Positions 16,081 through 25,457 of a DNA stretch of 43,868 nucleotides are shown in pieces. Source of the DNA: a virus; IMG/VR virus record IMGVR_UViG_3300033156_000289, positions 1 to 43,868 of that record; one strand, written 5' to 3'. Each line of letters begins with the position of its first letter. The stretch's first letter is position 1. The translations under genes and the position numbers were made by a program. A model generated the notes under the pieces. That model did no database searches. It had not been told where the DNA came from and was given only the letters and a program-made list of their open reading frames with translations.

Positions 16081-18200
16081 GTATATCAGATGTTAACTTA
16101 ACACTTCATGAGAATGTATGTAGTGTATCACTCGCCAGTTTTAACAGTAAGATGTATGCCACATATCATACTAAGCACCCCACGATAGACTGGACTTATG
16201 TCTTACATTTAGCCGAGATTACCGATGGATCAAGTTTTACTGATAAGAAAACCTACAATGTATCTCATTGGGCTGGAAGTGCTGGGATGGTGGGAGTTAA
16301 TTTATATTCCAAACTTCTAGCATACAACAACCATTTAACAATGGCATATCCCGACTATTATAACAATGTCGTCCATCACTATGAGAAAAAATATGATACA
16401 AGTCTCACTCTTCTCGAATCCAGTCAAATAGGAATTTCAAGTCCAGGCTTCTGGGGTTCTGGTAGGGGAGCAAAGACCTGGGCTATGTTTGATCAATTCG
16501 ATGATAGGCATGCGGTTTATGGTACAGATAATGCCTATGATGGTGGAGCTTGTTTCTATAGGAGGAAAGAAGAGGATAGAATATATATTGAACCACCATG
16601 GCCGAATGAGACTGATCAATATTCTTATGGTTGTACAATTCCACATGTGGCTCTTTATGATGATGAATTCTTTAGATTTGCTGTCACACATGTATGGGCA
16701 GGTGCAAAGGATCTCTGGATGGTTAAAGTAGATAGATTTGGAACTCTCACATACGAAGAAGTGAATAAGTCTGATGGAGTTGATGCAGCAGGATTAGTTG
16801 TACTTAAGAACGGGAATGCTGTTGTTGCTGGGAGTGCTGGCTCCTCCACTTATGTATACGAACAAAATGGGAGCACATGGAATAGAACAGTTTTCTCTAA
16901 CGCATATCATCCATTCATATTTAAGGACAGTATAGACAGAGTGTACGTTGTATATCTAAGGAAACATCAGCAATCTGGTTCTCCATACTATTGGTATACA
17001 GATCTCTATGTCAGAGTGAAAGATTGTGGCATCTGGAAGGACGAAATTAAAATTTTTGATGGAGAAACTGAAAATTATGATCCTAGCGAATATGAAACGT
17101 ATTTTGGATACGCCCCAACATCTGTGGGTGTTCTACAACTCAGTACGACGTCAGACATGGTTTGTATTGCCCTTAATAATCTCGCAAGTCAGAGATATGC
17201 ATACATATGCTGTTTTAAAATTTTCCATCCCGTCTTATCTGGTATGCTAACGATATCACAAAAGAAATTCTCTGAACTTTCTGGTTCACTCTTTGTCCCC
17301 GGACATAGCGATCTGTTGAATGCCCTCTTACTACGGAGATATGGCTATGTCTCACCAGACTTATCTGGTAATGTTCTGTTAAGGAGATACACATTCACCG
17401 AACCACCACTGTACGGTAGTCTTACGTTATGGAGACAATGGTGGAAAGAATTACAATCCTCACTGTATGTAGGCTTTATGTACAACAATCTGCCACAAAC
17501 ATTGTACATAGGTAAAGGATCAGACTTAATACTACAAAGTAGAGTCAGAGTGTACCCCATTGGGAGGAGAATTGTAGAAAAACTCTTAAACAGACTTACC
17601 ACACCATATGACAAAAGTATCGATTCTATGAACGCTACATTCCTTAAAATGGATGGGAGACAAATTGCTGAATTAGAAATTGAAATATCAGATAAAATAT
17701 CCGCATCGTATGTAAATACTGCAACAGACCTCAACTTAGAACGAATAGGAGCGTTATTCAACATTGAAAGGTATCCTGGAGAAACTGACGAAGAACTTAG
17801 GTCAAGAATCAGATCATCTGTCCCATCATTGGTTGGTGGAGGCGTTATATCAGAAATAAAGAGAGTCACAGAAATTGTCACAGGCTCTTCAGATGTGGAC
17901 GTGATAGAGAATTTCCCCGCACATATAGCGGTGGGGGTTAAAAATCATCCAGATGAGTTCTCGGTCTCCACACTTAACTCCATGATAGACTCTACAAGAG
18001 CAGCAGGAATAAAGCTGGATTACGTAGGTACTGAGTTCAACGAAACACATACAGTTTCAGCAAGTATGATTATGGAGACATCAGATAGTCTTGGCGGAAC
18101 ATTAATCGTTAGGAAATCCGGTACAAAAGATTTATCTGGTTCAGTTGAATTGCTACACTATAAAAACTTCTCACAAATCTTGGCGGTGACAACTCCATGA
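16077..18200 (+). CDS. Fibre-baseplate fusion: propeller-like + 14-residue repeats + gpI-like domain
   Basis: This 707-residue protein combines three parts. Residues 1-380 are beta-rich with repeated Trp/Tyr-containing blades (AITHVWAG-like segments, NGNAVVAGSAGSSTYVYEQNG, IDRVYVVYLRKH), suggesting a propeller-like receptor-binding domain. Residues 380-500 hold about eight copies of the 14-residue repeat (FSELSGSLFVPG, WKELQSSLYVGF). Residues 500-655 contain LERIGALFNIERYPGETDEE plus the next LRSRIR, the pattern of tail protein I and DUF2612-like baseplate proteins that link wedge to fibre. The end carries two more repeats (SDSLGGTLIVRK, TKDLSGSVELLH). Tail protein I normally follows baseplate J directly; here five sugar genes intervene. 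Confidence 0.7.
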   Translation: MSISDVNLTLHENVCSVSLASFNSKMYATYHTKHPTIDWTYVLHLAEITDGSSFTDKKTYNVSHWAGSAGMVGVNLYSKLLAYNNHLTMAYPDYYNNVVHHYEKKYDTSLTLLESSQIGISSPGFWGSGRGAKTWAMFDQFDDRHAVYGTDNAYDGGACFYRRKEEDRIYIEPPWPNETDQYSYGCTIPHVALYDDEFFRFAVTHVWAGAKDLWMVKVDRFGTLTYEEVNKSDGVDAAGLVVLKNGNAVVAGSAGSSTYVYEQNGSTWNRTVFSNAYHPFIFKDSIDRVYVVYLRKHQQSGSPYYWYTDLYVRVKDCGIWKDEIKIFDGETENYDPSEYETYFGYAPTSVGVLQLSTTSDMVCIALNNLASQRYAYICCFKIFHPVLSGMLTISQKKFSELSGSLFVPGHSDLLNALLLRRYGYVSPDLSGNVLLRRYTFTEPPLYGSLTLWRQWWKELQSSLYVGFMYNNLPQTLYIGKGSDLILQSRVRVYPIGRRIVEKLLNRLTTPYDKSIDSMNATFLKMDGRQIAELEIEISDKISASYVNTATDLNLERIGALFNIERYPGETDEELRSRIRSSVPSLVGGGVISEIKRVTEIVTGSSDVDVIENFPAHIAVGVKNHPDEFSVSTLNSMIDSTRAAGIKLDYVGTEFNETHTVSASMIMETSDSLGGTLIVRKSGTKDLSGSVELLHYKNFSQILAVTTP

Positions 18201-18670
18201 CGAGCAAATATATTGTAACATCTATGGGCTTTGACATAATCGCAAGGAGAATAGGCGGTATAAATCAAGTAATACCTCAAGAGATAGCTTTAGGTACTGG
18301 TACAACAGAACCTACAGAAGATGATGCTCAACTTGAAAACGAAATTGTTAGAGCAATGATATCCTCTCGATGGAGAACTGGATACAATGCGTATTTCAAA
18401 GCTACATTCACAAACTCTGAGAAAGCAGGAGACTACACGTTCACTGAAGCTGGCCTCTTCAACCTAGATTACAGTTGGAGACCACTTAACTCAAAACTTT
18501 TCATACCAAACGTTACGAGTGACTTGTCTGGAACTATAGACATAAACTATACAAAGTCCTCATTGAGCGGAACATTTGAAATCCATCGTATGATGGCGAG
18601 GGCTACATTTCCGGCAGTACAAAAATTTGATGGAGTGGACAAGGATATTATATGGGTGATACGTTTATGA
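18197..18670 (+). CDS. Tail-collar-like fibre protein with inserted repeat
   Basis: A 157-residue protein with the tail-collar fibre N-domain pattern: SMGFDIIARRIGG, EIALGTGTTEPTEDDAQLEN, RAMISSRWRTG, YFKATFTNSEKAGDYTFTEA GLF and a closing strand DKDIIWVIRL. Family proteins have IalGtG...pt..dt.L.nE. Between TEAGLF and the final KfdgvdkdIiw strand lies an extra segment SDLSGTIDINYTKSSLSGTF that matches the 14-residue repeat of the neighbouring fibres. It starts by ATGA overlap. Probably forms the attachment base of a fibre. Confidence 0.65.
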   Translation: MTSKYIVTSMGFDIIARRIGGINQVIPQEIALGTGTTEPTEDDAQLENEIVRAMISSRWRTGYNAYFKATFTNSEKAGDYTFTEAGLFNLDYSWRPLNSKLFIPNVTSDLSGTIDINYTKSSLSGTFEIHRMMARATFPAVQKFDGVDKDIIWVIRL

Positions 18671-19431
18671 AGATAAGAGGAGACGTTAGGCTGATTCTTT
18701 ACGATAAGTTTGGAAGAATAAAAAAAGATTATAAGAAACATAATGTTATTACAGAAGATGGGAGGAAACTCTTTGCCAATCGACTCATTCAAGACTCCGA
18801 TGATCCCATAGGAGCAATTGGATTGGGACTTGGTACTGATGAAGCTTTGTCTTCAAATTCTGATTTAGGCTGGGAACCAAGAAACAATGTAAACTTGGGT
18901 GATGTGGAAATCGATACCTCAACCGGAAACGGATGCCTATTCCTTGATGGCTTACAACAATATCCATCATCTATGCATATAGAGGCTATTACAAACATAA
19001 CAACAGAATTTTCATTAGAAGCATATTATATCAATGATTTAAATCAAGATAATAGAGTGGGGATTTCAACAATACCAATTTGTTCAGCTGGCGACACATT
19101 CGACATAACGCTACAGGGACTTGACGTTGCAGTCAAAGATGTGACATCTGTTAAATGTATAGGTGGTAACGATGGAGAGAAAATTAGAATTGTGGGTGAT
19201 TGTTTATTTAGAAAGGCTACAGACAACACATTTCTAGGCAATGGAACAACAAGATTCTTGACTCTATTCGATCCCCTCGAAGCAACAGCACCAATAACAG
19301 AAGCTGGTCTTTTCGACGTACTAACATATGTTGATTTCATAATGGCAACGAGGGTTACTTTCCCTGCTGTAACAAAAGGAGTAGAAGATACCCTAGCTGT
19401 TCTCTGGGAAATAACATTCTCGGGTGATTAA
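18667..19431 (+). CDS. Second tail-collar-like fibre protein
   Basis: A 254-residue protein related in plan to the preceding one. It opens VRLILYDKFGRIKKDYKKHN followed by VITEDGRKLFANRL, then IGLGLGTDEALSSNSDLG (the GtGt motif), and near its end EATAPITEAGLFDVLTYVDF and a final VTFPAVTKGVEDTLAVLWEI strand. The shared order (GtGt ... EAGLF ... fPav.K....l.v.W.i) shows the collar domain, here with an extra beta region of about 90 residues inserted. The start is ATG 18667 in an ATGA overlap with a GGTGAT upstream; ATG 18652 is rejected. Confidence 0.65.
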   Translation: MKIRGDVRLILYDKFGRIKKDYKKHNVITEDGRKLFANRLIQDSDDPIGAIGLGLGTDEALSSNSDLGWEPRNNVNLGDVEIDTSTGNGCLFLDGLQQYPSSMHIEAITNITTEFSLEAYYINDLNQDNRVGISTIPICSAGDTFDITLQGLDVAVKDVTSVKCIGGNDGEKIRIVGDCLFRKATDNTFLGNGTTRFLTLFDPLEATAPITEAGLFDVLTYVDFIMATRVTFPAVTKGVEDTLAVLWEITFSGD

Positions 19432-19432
19432 T

Positions 19433-20917
19433 GTGGGTGTGACCTCCTGGTGGAATACCGATTATCCGTATAGAAGGGAGATTACATTTGGTACATCTCA
19501 TGAATCACTTAAAAACGGTTATACTGCCGAAGTAGAGATGGACACGAGACCAGCACACACTAATGTTGAGAAAACAGATGGTAATGATATACGGATCGTG
19601 AGACAAACTTCTTCGACACATTCCGAAATACATAGGGTTTTAGCACCAGGCTCCTCCTGGAATAACGCTGCTTCTAAAATAAGATTTAGGACGCCATATG
19701 TGGGGCCAAATCAAGCGAGAAATGATAGTGAGAGAGTCTATGTATATTATGGGAACAGTAATCCTCCAACAGCACTTGAATATCCATGGGGTGTATATTT
19801 TCTCCGTGCTGATGAGATGGAAATTGGCTCTGCTAGCGATAGATGGTCTACAAACACATATGCTACAGTCTCTTATGTAACTACTGAGCATAAATATGGG
19901 AGCAGAGCCTTAAAGTTTTGGGACACCAGTTCTTCTAATCAAGGATATATGCATTGGACAGCGTCGTGGGGAACTCCCGAGCAGAACTACAAGGTTGATT
20001 TCTGGATTAAGAGAGGAAATATAGCAGCACATACATTTAACATCTATAATTTCAATGAAAGCAAGTGGGCAGCTATTATCTATTTCGATAATAACAAAAA
20101 CATTTTGTATTACAACGAGTACACAGATCAATATGTTGATACAGGATATAATTGGTCTGCTAATGTATGGGAACATTATGTTCTGGAGATTAATATTTTT
20201 ACAGAAGATATTAAGTTAATAAAGAACGGGGTGACTCTTGCAACAGACATAAATAAGGATAGTGTGGGAGTTACAAGTAACATTAGATTCTATTGGTATG
20301 GTAATACGGTGAATACATGTGTATATTATCTCGATAACATATTCTGGTATTATTTTGCAGGTAATCCTCCAGAAGAAGCGTTGGGTGCTGAGGAGACTTG
20401 GACATATAAGGATTTTGCTCAAACACTACATATCAAAGCATTGGGACATTCTGATCTAGGACAAGAGTTAAGTATAAGAGCAATGGGTTTCGATGATTTC
20501 TCTAACACGATGCTTCTAAGGAAATTGGGGTATGATGATTTACCTATCGAACTGAAGATAAGAAGAGGTGCTTATGTTACGCTAGATGGACAGTTGCTTT
20601 TAAGAACCTCAGAAGCATCTAACATATTGAATGAATTGTTACTTAGGCAAGAGACATCTAAAGATTTAAATAATCAGCTCCTTCTGAAAATGTATGGGAC
20701 AAACTTCTCACAGAAGCTATTAATGAGACAGGAGTTGTACTCTACTCTTCTTAATGAGCTACAAATTGGTGGGGAGAAGCTTAATTTAGAAGCTATTTTG
20801 ACGACGCTTGAGAGAGATACATTTACTGACAATTTCGATAATGAAACATACATTGATACGTTGACTGATCTTGTCGTAGAGAATGGGAAAGTGAGATTGA
20901 AGAAACATAGTGAGTGA
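19433..20917 (+). CDS. Fibre protein: DUF2341-like + LamG-like + 14-residue repeats
   Basis: A 494-residue fibre. Residues 1-95 begin WWNTDYPYRREITF and include EVEMDTRPAH, NDIRIVRQTSS and RVYVYYGN, the DUF2341 signature (w..y.yr..i.i....... vYlYYGN). Residues 95-325 are a concanavalin/LamG-like sandwich (EHKYGSRALKFWDTSS, KVDFWIKRGN, WEHYVLEINIFTEDIKLIKNG), a sugar-binding fold. Residues 325-455 hold about ten 14-residue repeats such as LGYDDLPIELKIRR and SEASNILNELLLRQ. The start is a GTG at 19433 after GGGTGATT; no ATG fits. A short acidic tail follows. Confidence 0.75.
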   Translation: MGVTSWWNTDYPYRREITFGTSHESLKNGYTAEVEMDTRPAHTNVEKTDGNDIRIVRQTSSTHSEIHRVLAPGSSWNNAASKIRFRTPYVGPNQARNDSERVYVYYGNSNPPTALEYPWGVYFLRADEMEIGSASDRWSTNTYATVSYVTTEHKYGSRALKFWDTSSSNQGYMHWTASWGTPEQNYKVDFWIKRGNIAAHTFNIYNFNESKWAAIIYFDNNKNILYYNEYTDQYVDTGYNWSANVWEHYVLEINIFTEDIKLIKNGVTLATDINKDSVGVTSNIRFYWYGNTVNTCVYYLDNIFWYYFAGNPPEEALGAEETWTYKDFAQTLHIKALGHSDLGQELSIRAMGFDDFSNTMLLRKLGYDDLPIELKIRRGAYVTLDGQLLLRTSEASNILNELLLRQETSKDLNNQLLLKMYGTNFSQKLLMRQELYSTLLNELQIGGEKLNLEAILTTLERDTFTDNFDNETYIDTLTDLVVENGKVRLKKHSE

Positions 20918-20922
20918 TAAAG

Positions 20923-23325
20923 ATGGCCACTAGATTTGAATATTATAACGTTGGGGACGACACTTATTACGAACTCCGTGGAATTTATTGGAAAGCGCAA
21001 ACATTCACACCCTCTACGACACACATCATCAAAAGCGTAAAATTGAAATTATATAGAGTGGGGTCTCCCGGAACTATTACAGTTTCAATCCGTGCAACCT
21101 CAGCTGGACACCCAACGGGAAATGATTTATGTTCTGGAACTTATAATGGAAACACATTAACAACTAACAATGCTGGTGCTTGGTACACGATAACACTTGG
21201 TGAGGGAACAACTCTTACTTCGTCTACAAAATATGCAATAGTCATAAGAGCTCCTTCAGGTAGTTCGGGTCACTCTGTACGTTGGAGATGTGATGGTTCA
21301 TCCCCCGCATACGGATATGGGTGTCGATTAGACTCTTCTGATAGTGGGGATTCGTGGACATCTCACACCACTTACGATTTCATGTTTGAAGAGTGGGGAG
21401 AACTCCCGTCAGATTACAAAAATATCGGACATACAGTGGTAATTAGAGTAAGGGAAACCAAAGATATTAACGAACAACTGAAGATAAGACGGACTGTATA
21501 TCGAAATATTCCCCAAGTGTTAATCGTTAGGAACTATTCTGCTAGCACCTTTGCTCAAACACTAGTTATTTCAGGCTACCTTTCAGAAGGTACACTTACA
21601 TCAGTACAGCTTCTTCCATCATACAGCAAGGACATATTTGCTTTTGAGAGTAATGTTACATTAAATGGAGGTACAGCGAAGGTTCAATTTTCTGATGATA
21701 ATATAAACTTCTATAATCATGTAGGAACGCCAGAGGCATGGGACACACTGGAGGAGGGATATAATCTCATATATGTTTCGAAGGCAAACTTGACTGATAA
21801 GTTCTATTATAAGCTGAAGTTAACGAGAGGAACTGCGGATACACCATACGTAGATTGGATCAAAGTTACATATCTTATACCACATAGCACATACAGTACT
21901 CTACCTTCTTCACTCTCGATCAAGGGTCTGGCTGAGAAAGATTTATTTGAAACCCTGAAAATTAGGAGATCCACATACGATAGTCTCAATGGAACACTCT
22001 TTATGAGACATTCAGCGTACAATTTACTCGCATCCAAACTTCTACTTAAACAGTCGAATCACATTACATTGCTTCAACAATTAGGTATTAATTTTGTTTG
22101 GGATACACTACCCGGAACATTGAAATTTAGGAAAACAACGTACAACGGTCTTTCTGGAACACTATTATTAAGAGGAATTGCTTCGTCTGATCTTCTCCAT
22201 ACACTTATAATAATAGGATACGGTTATAATGATTTAAATCAGACAATCCTGTCTAGAAAATCCACATATACTGATTTTCCTGCTTCCCTTCTTCTTAGGA
22301 AATCAATGTACAAAGACATATCACATACGCTTGTTAGTAGACCATACGGATATGATGATTTATTATTAACCCTGCTTATAAGAAGACACTTATACAAAAC
22401 ATTTCCATCAGTGTTGTCCATTAGAGGAATCGATTCATCAGATTTAGATGAAACATTATATATACCTCCTCGTGCTGATCTATACAACGAACTACTGCTC
22501 CGTAGAGCTTGGAGACGCTACCTACCTGGGACATTAGTAATTCCTCGCTTCTGGTGGAGAGAGATCAACGGGAAGTTGACTATCCCCTTACACTCTACAG
22601 AAAAAGACTTACCATCTTCTTTGTTACTCAGGAAGAAACAAGTTTCCAGTAGACCGAGAGGAACGCTTTTACTCAGAAGACCAAATGCTTCCACAATTAT
22701 ACAGGAGTTGTTATTAAGAAAGGATACATATCAAGGACTTGGTGGAAGTATAATTTTAAGTAAACCTACATTAAGTGATCTGTCTGGAGAAGTGACAATT
22801 AAACATCGCAGTTTTCTTGGCGGAGAATTAACAATTAGAAGCTCAGCATCAGACGATATTGTAGAATCTCTTATAATAAGAGTAATGGGAGGAAATAACT
22901 TAAATGGAGAAATAAGGCTTCAGAGAGGCATTTATAGTACGTTATTAGGCACTTTAAAATTATATAGACATTCCTACTCCACATTATCTAACAATTTGTA
23001 TATTGGGCGTCTAGCGAGTGATTTGGAAAGCTTATTACTCATGAGGAAATCTTTATACGAAAGTTTGCCCTCCAGCCTAGAATTAAGAAGAGTTCACGAA
23101 AAAGACTTATCTGGAGAATTACTATTAAGAAATAGGTATTATAATAAGCTGTATAATAGTTTACTATTAAGAAACAAAACATACACGGACTTACCTTGTG
23201 AAATAAGTATATGGAGAGTCTCATTTTTAAGTGGAACTTTGTATGTTGAGTATAAGTTGAGAACTGTTAAAGTAGATATTGAAAAAGCAAGTGTACATGT
23301 ACAGCTTATGAAAGGAAAAACTTGA
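20923..23325 (+). CDS. Long fibre protein with ~30 14-residue repeats
   Basis: An 800-residue fibre. Residues 1-165 form an N-terminal beta domain resembling choice-of-anchor R modules (WKAQTFTPSTTHIIKSVKLK, GTITVSIRATSAGHPTG, TKYAIVIRAPSGSSG, FMFEEWGE). Four repeats follow, then an inserted beta-sandwich (about 225-320: GGTAKVQFSDDNINFYNHVG, DKFYYKLKLTRGTADTPYVD). From about 320 to 777 it is an almost uninterrupted 14-residue repeat array. The C-terminus RTVKVDIEKASVHVQL matches the cap seen in two other fibres. The start ATG 20923 is preceded by GTGATAAAG. The register and regular Leu/Arg positions suggest a long thin shaft. Confidence 0.8.
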   Translation: MATRFEYYNVGDDTYYELRGIYWKAQTFTPSTTHIIKSVKLKLYRVGSPGTITVSIRATSAGHPTGNDLCSGTYNGNTLTTNNAGAWYTITLGEGTTLTSSTKYAIVIRAPSGSSGHSVRWRCDGSSPAYGYGCRLDSSDSGDSWTSHTTYDFMFEEWGELPSDYKNIGHTVVIRVRETKDINEQLKIRRTVYRNIPQVLIVRNYSASTFAQTLVISGYLSEGTLTSVQLLPSYSKDIFAFESNVTLNGGTAKVQFSDDNINFYNHVGTPEAWDTLEEGYNLIYVSKANLTDKFYYKLKLTRGTADTPYVDWIKVTYLIPHSTYSTLPSSLSIKGLAEKDLFETLKIRRSTYDSLNGTLFMRHSAYNLLASKLLLKQSNHITLLQQLGINFVWDTLPGTLKFRKTTYNGLSGTLLLRGIASSDLLHTLIIIGYGYNDLNQTILSRKSTYTDFPASLLLRKSMYKDISHTLVSRPYGYDDLLLTLLIRRHLYKTFPSVLSIRGIDSSDLDETLYIPPRADLYNELLLRRAWRRYLPGTLVIPRFWWREINGKLTIPLHSTEKDLPSSLLLRKKQVSSRPRGTLLLRRPNASTIIQELLLRKDTYQGLGGSIILSKPTLSDLSGEVTIKHRSFLGGELTIRSSASDDIVESLIIRVMGGNNLNGEIRLQRGIYSTLLGTLKLYRHSYSTLSNNLYIGRLASDLESLLLMRKSLYESLPSSLELRRVHEKDLSGELLLRNRYYNKLYNSLLLRNKTYTDLPCEISIWRVSFLSGTLYVEYKLRTVKVDIEKASVHVQLMKGKT
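21886..23253 (+). repeat. Tandem 42-bp coding repeat array (14-residue unit)
   Basis: Units average 14 codons (some 12-16), for example STYDSLNGTLFMRH, TTYNGLSGTLLLRG, STYTDFPASLLLRK and HSYSTLSNNLYIGR. The consensus is xxYxDLxGxLLLRK. Most units have diverged at the DNA level, but TTACTATTAAGAAA recurs at 23119 and 23161, exactly 42 bp apart, showing recent local duplication. Confidence 0.85.
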
Positions 23326-23339
23326 AAAGGTGAGAAATA

Positions 23340-23372
23340 ATGAAAAATAAATTAAAGTTAAATGGTGAATAA
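23340..23372 (+). CDS. Possible 10-codon leader ORF
   Basis: ATG 23340 follows AAAAGGTGAGAAATA and encodes MKNKLKLNGE before TAA 23370-23372. Its codons GGT GAA TAA contain the GGTGA that serves the next gene, whose ATG is two bases after the stop. The arrangement would allow translational coupling. It is too short to prove as a gene. Confidence 0.3.
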   Translation: MKNKLKLNGE

Positions 23373-23374
23373 AT

Positions 23375-25444
23375 ATGACATGGGATGAAACTAAAAATCC
23401 AAAAGATAAAATACCATCAGCTGAATGGAATGCTATGGTGGAGGATCAAAAAAGTAGAACAAGGACTGCTACTTTAGTTGTTGCCGCAAACGACTCTTCA
23501 GCAAAAGGAAAAGCTGCTGCAGATTATGTTTGTGATGGAACTGACGATCAGGTGGAGATTCAGGCGGCAATTGATGCTTTACCTGCTGGTGGAGGGAAAG
23601 TTGTTTTGTTAGAGGGGACATTTAACTTGACAAAACAGTTGAAACTTTCGACATACACGGACATTGTAATAGAAGGTATGGGAAATTCTACAATTCTTAA
23701 ACCGAAAACACAAGCATATTCTACCCTCGCTTCTGATGCAGGTGTAGGGGATACTGTGATAGCAGTTACAGATGCAAGTGATTTTACAGAGGGAGAAGAG
23801 ATTGACATTACTGATGGGACTACACATGAAAATCATTGTATATCAGAGATTTCAGGAAATAATATCACTCTTACAAGTTCTTTGACTAATCCATTCTCTG
23901 CGGGTGATGATGCATTTTCGGCTTGGACTATTCTTGAGCTAAATTCTTGTGAGGATATGACTGTGCGTAGTTTGATGATTGATGCCAATAAGACGAATTG
24001 GCCTTATGAGGCTGTTATATGTGGATGCCAATATGCGTTTGAGATAGGTGGGGGTTGTAAGTATGTGACAGTAGAAAATGTTATAGTCAAAGACTTCAAG
24101 CGATCTGGATTCGGAGTGAGAGCCGCAATACATACTAAGCTTTTAAATTGTGTAGCAGAAGATGGTGACGGTGACGGCTTTTTTTATGAGGGGGATCCAT
24201 ACGGTTCAATTATGAAAGGATGCACTTCATCTAATAATGAGATTGGTTTTATGTTCGAAAACTCCAGAAATTCCTCGTTAGTAGAATGTACTGCATACAG
24301 CAACGATATTGGTGTAAGCATAGGTTCTACTTCACCTCACGATCTCCTCGTTGATGGGTGTATCATTTACAATAACACAGACTACGGTATAAAGTCTTAT
24401 CCAGCCACCAGTGCAGAAAGAGTGACGGTTTCTAATAATCTTATCAAGGACTCTAATATAGGTATTTTTCTTAATGGAAGTTCGGTGAGTAATTGGGCAA
24501 TTGTTGGAAATGTGATTCAATGTGATACTTATGCTATTTATCTTAGGGATTGTAAAGAGATAACGGTTGCGAACAATGCCATATATGATTGTTATATTTT
24601 TTTATATGGAAGCGAGAATATTTCTATATTTGGAAATGTAATTGAAGGAGAGATAGGAAGAGCAATATCGGTTTCTGATGTTGTTAAGCAGGTAGTGATA
24701 AGTGGAAATGTCATTATAGGACCAGGCAGTGGGACTACGAGTGTGATTGCAATCTGTCTTAGTGCTGATTCAAGTGATTTTTTAATCGTGTCAAATATTA
24801 TTAAGGGATGTAGGAGTGTTTTTCACTTACCAAATACCACAGATAAGACGGTGATCAAAAATAACAGGATTGATGATTATGCTTATCTCTTCTATAGTAC
24901 ACCTACGTCGAAGAGTATTGTTTATACCGAACAGCATTATGACATCTTCATGGACTGCCTCGCAGCATCAACTAATCATATCCATGCTACAATAACAGGT
25001 ACTGGAGCAGAACAAGAAATAACAACAGGAATAACCAATCCAGATGTCCCAAGAAATATAAGTATCACCACAACGAATAACGCTTCTCCTTCAGGAGATG
25101 TCAAAATAATTGGTGTAGATGCAAGAGGAAACTCAGTCACAGAAGACATTACAATTGTAGCAGGTGGAACTGCATACGGAAATGTTGCGTTTGCTACAGT
25201 CTCTAAAATTACAATTCCTGCTGGAGTTACTGCGTCAGATACTGTTGAAGTTGGAATCTCTGATAAGCTTGGTCTCTCCAATGTGATATATGAGTCAGGG
25301 GATGTTTATAAGGTGAAAAAGAACAACGCAGATGCTACAATCGGAACAGTGAACACGACATACGGTACAGTAGATTGTGCTACAGTTTCCGCAGGAGATG
25401 ACTTTACAATTTACTATAAGAGTAACTTAAATATAATTTCATAA
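23375..25444 (+). CDS. Tail spike with right-handed beta-helix
   Basis: A 689-residue protein. The N-terminus (MTWDETKNPKDKIPSAEWNA) looks like a short virion-attachment segment. Residues about 33-90 carry the pectate-lyase-superfamily entry VVAANDSSAKGKAAADYVCD, then DDQVEIQAAIDALPAGGGKV and LLEGTFNLTK. The middle 400 residues are PbH1-type coils, with recurring VxGNxI / SNNxIG patterns (WAIVGNVIQCDTYAIYLRD, QVVISGNVIIG). An Ig-like C-terminal domain follows (about 555-689, with NISITTTNNASPSGDVKIIG). Such spikes bind or cleave host surface polysaccharides. Catalytic residues cannot be assigned from sequence alone. Confidence 0.8.
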   Translation: MTWDETKNPKDKIPSAEWNAMVEDQKSRTRTATLVVAANDSSAKGKAAADYVCDGTDDQVEIQAAIDALPAGGGKVVLLEGTFNLTKQLKLSTYTDIVIEGMGNSTILKPKTQAYSTLASDAGVGDTVIAVTDASDFTEGEEIDITDGTTHENHCISEISGNNITLTSSLTNPFSAGDDAFSAWTILELNSCEDMTVRSLMIDANKTNWPYEAVICGCQYAFEIGGGCKYVTVENVIVKDFKRSGFGVRAAIHTKLLNCVAEDGDGDGFFYEGDPYGSIMKGCTSSNNEIGFMFENSRNSSLVECTAYSNDIGVSIGSTSPHDLLVDGCIIYNNTDYGIKSYPATSAERVTVSNNLIKDSNIGIFLNGSSVSNWAIVGNVIQCDTYAIYLRDCKEITVANNAIYDCYIFLYGSENISIFGNVIEGEIGRAISVSDVVKQVVISGNVIIGPGSGTTSVIAICLSADSSDFLIVSNIIKGCRSVFHLPNTTDKTVIKNNRIDDYAYLFYSTPTSKSIVYTEQHYDIFMDCLAASTNHIHATITGTGAEQEITTGITNPDVPRNISITTTNNASPSGDVKIIGVDARGNSVTEDITIVAGGTAYGNVAFATVSKITIPAGVTASDTVEVGISDKLGLSNVIYESGDVYKVKKNNADATIGTVNTTYGTVDCATVSAGDDFTIYYKSNLNIIS

Positions 25445-25457
25445 AGGAGTATGAACA

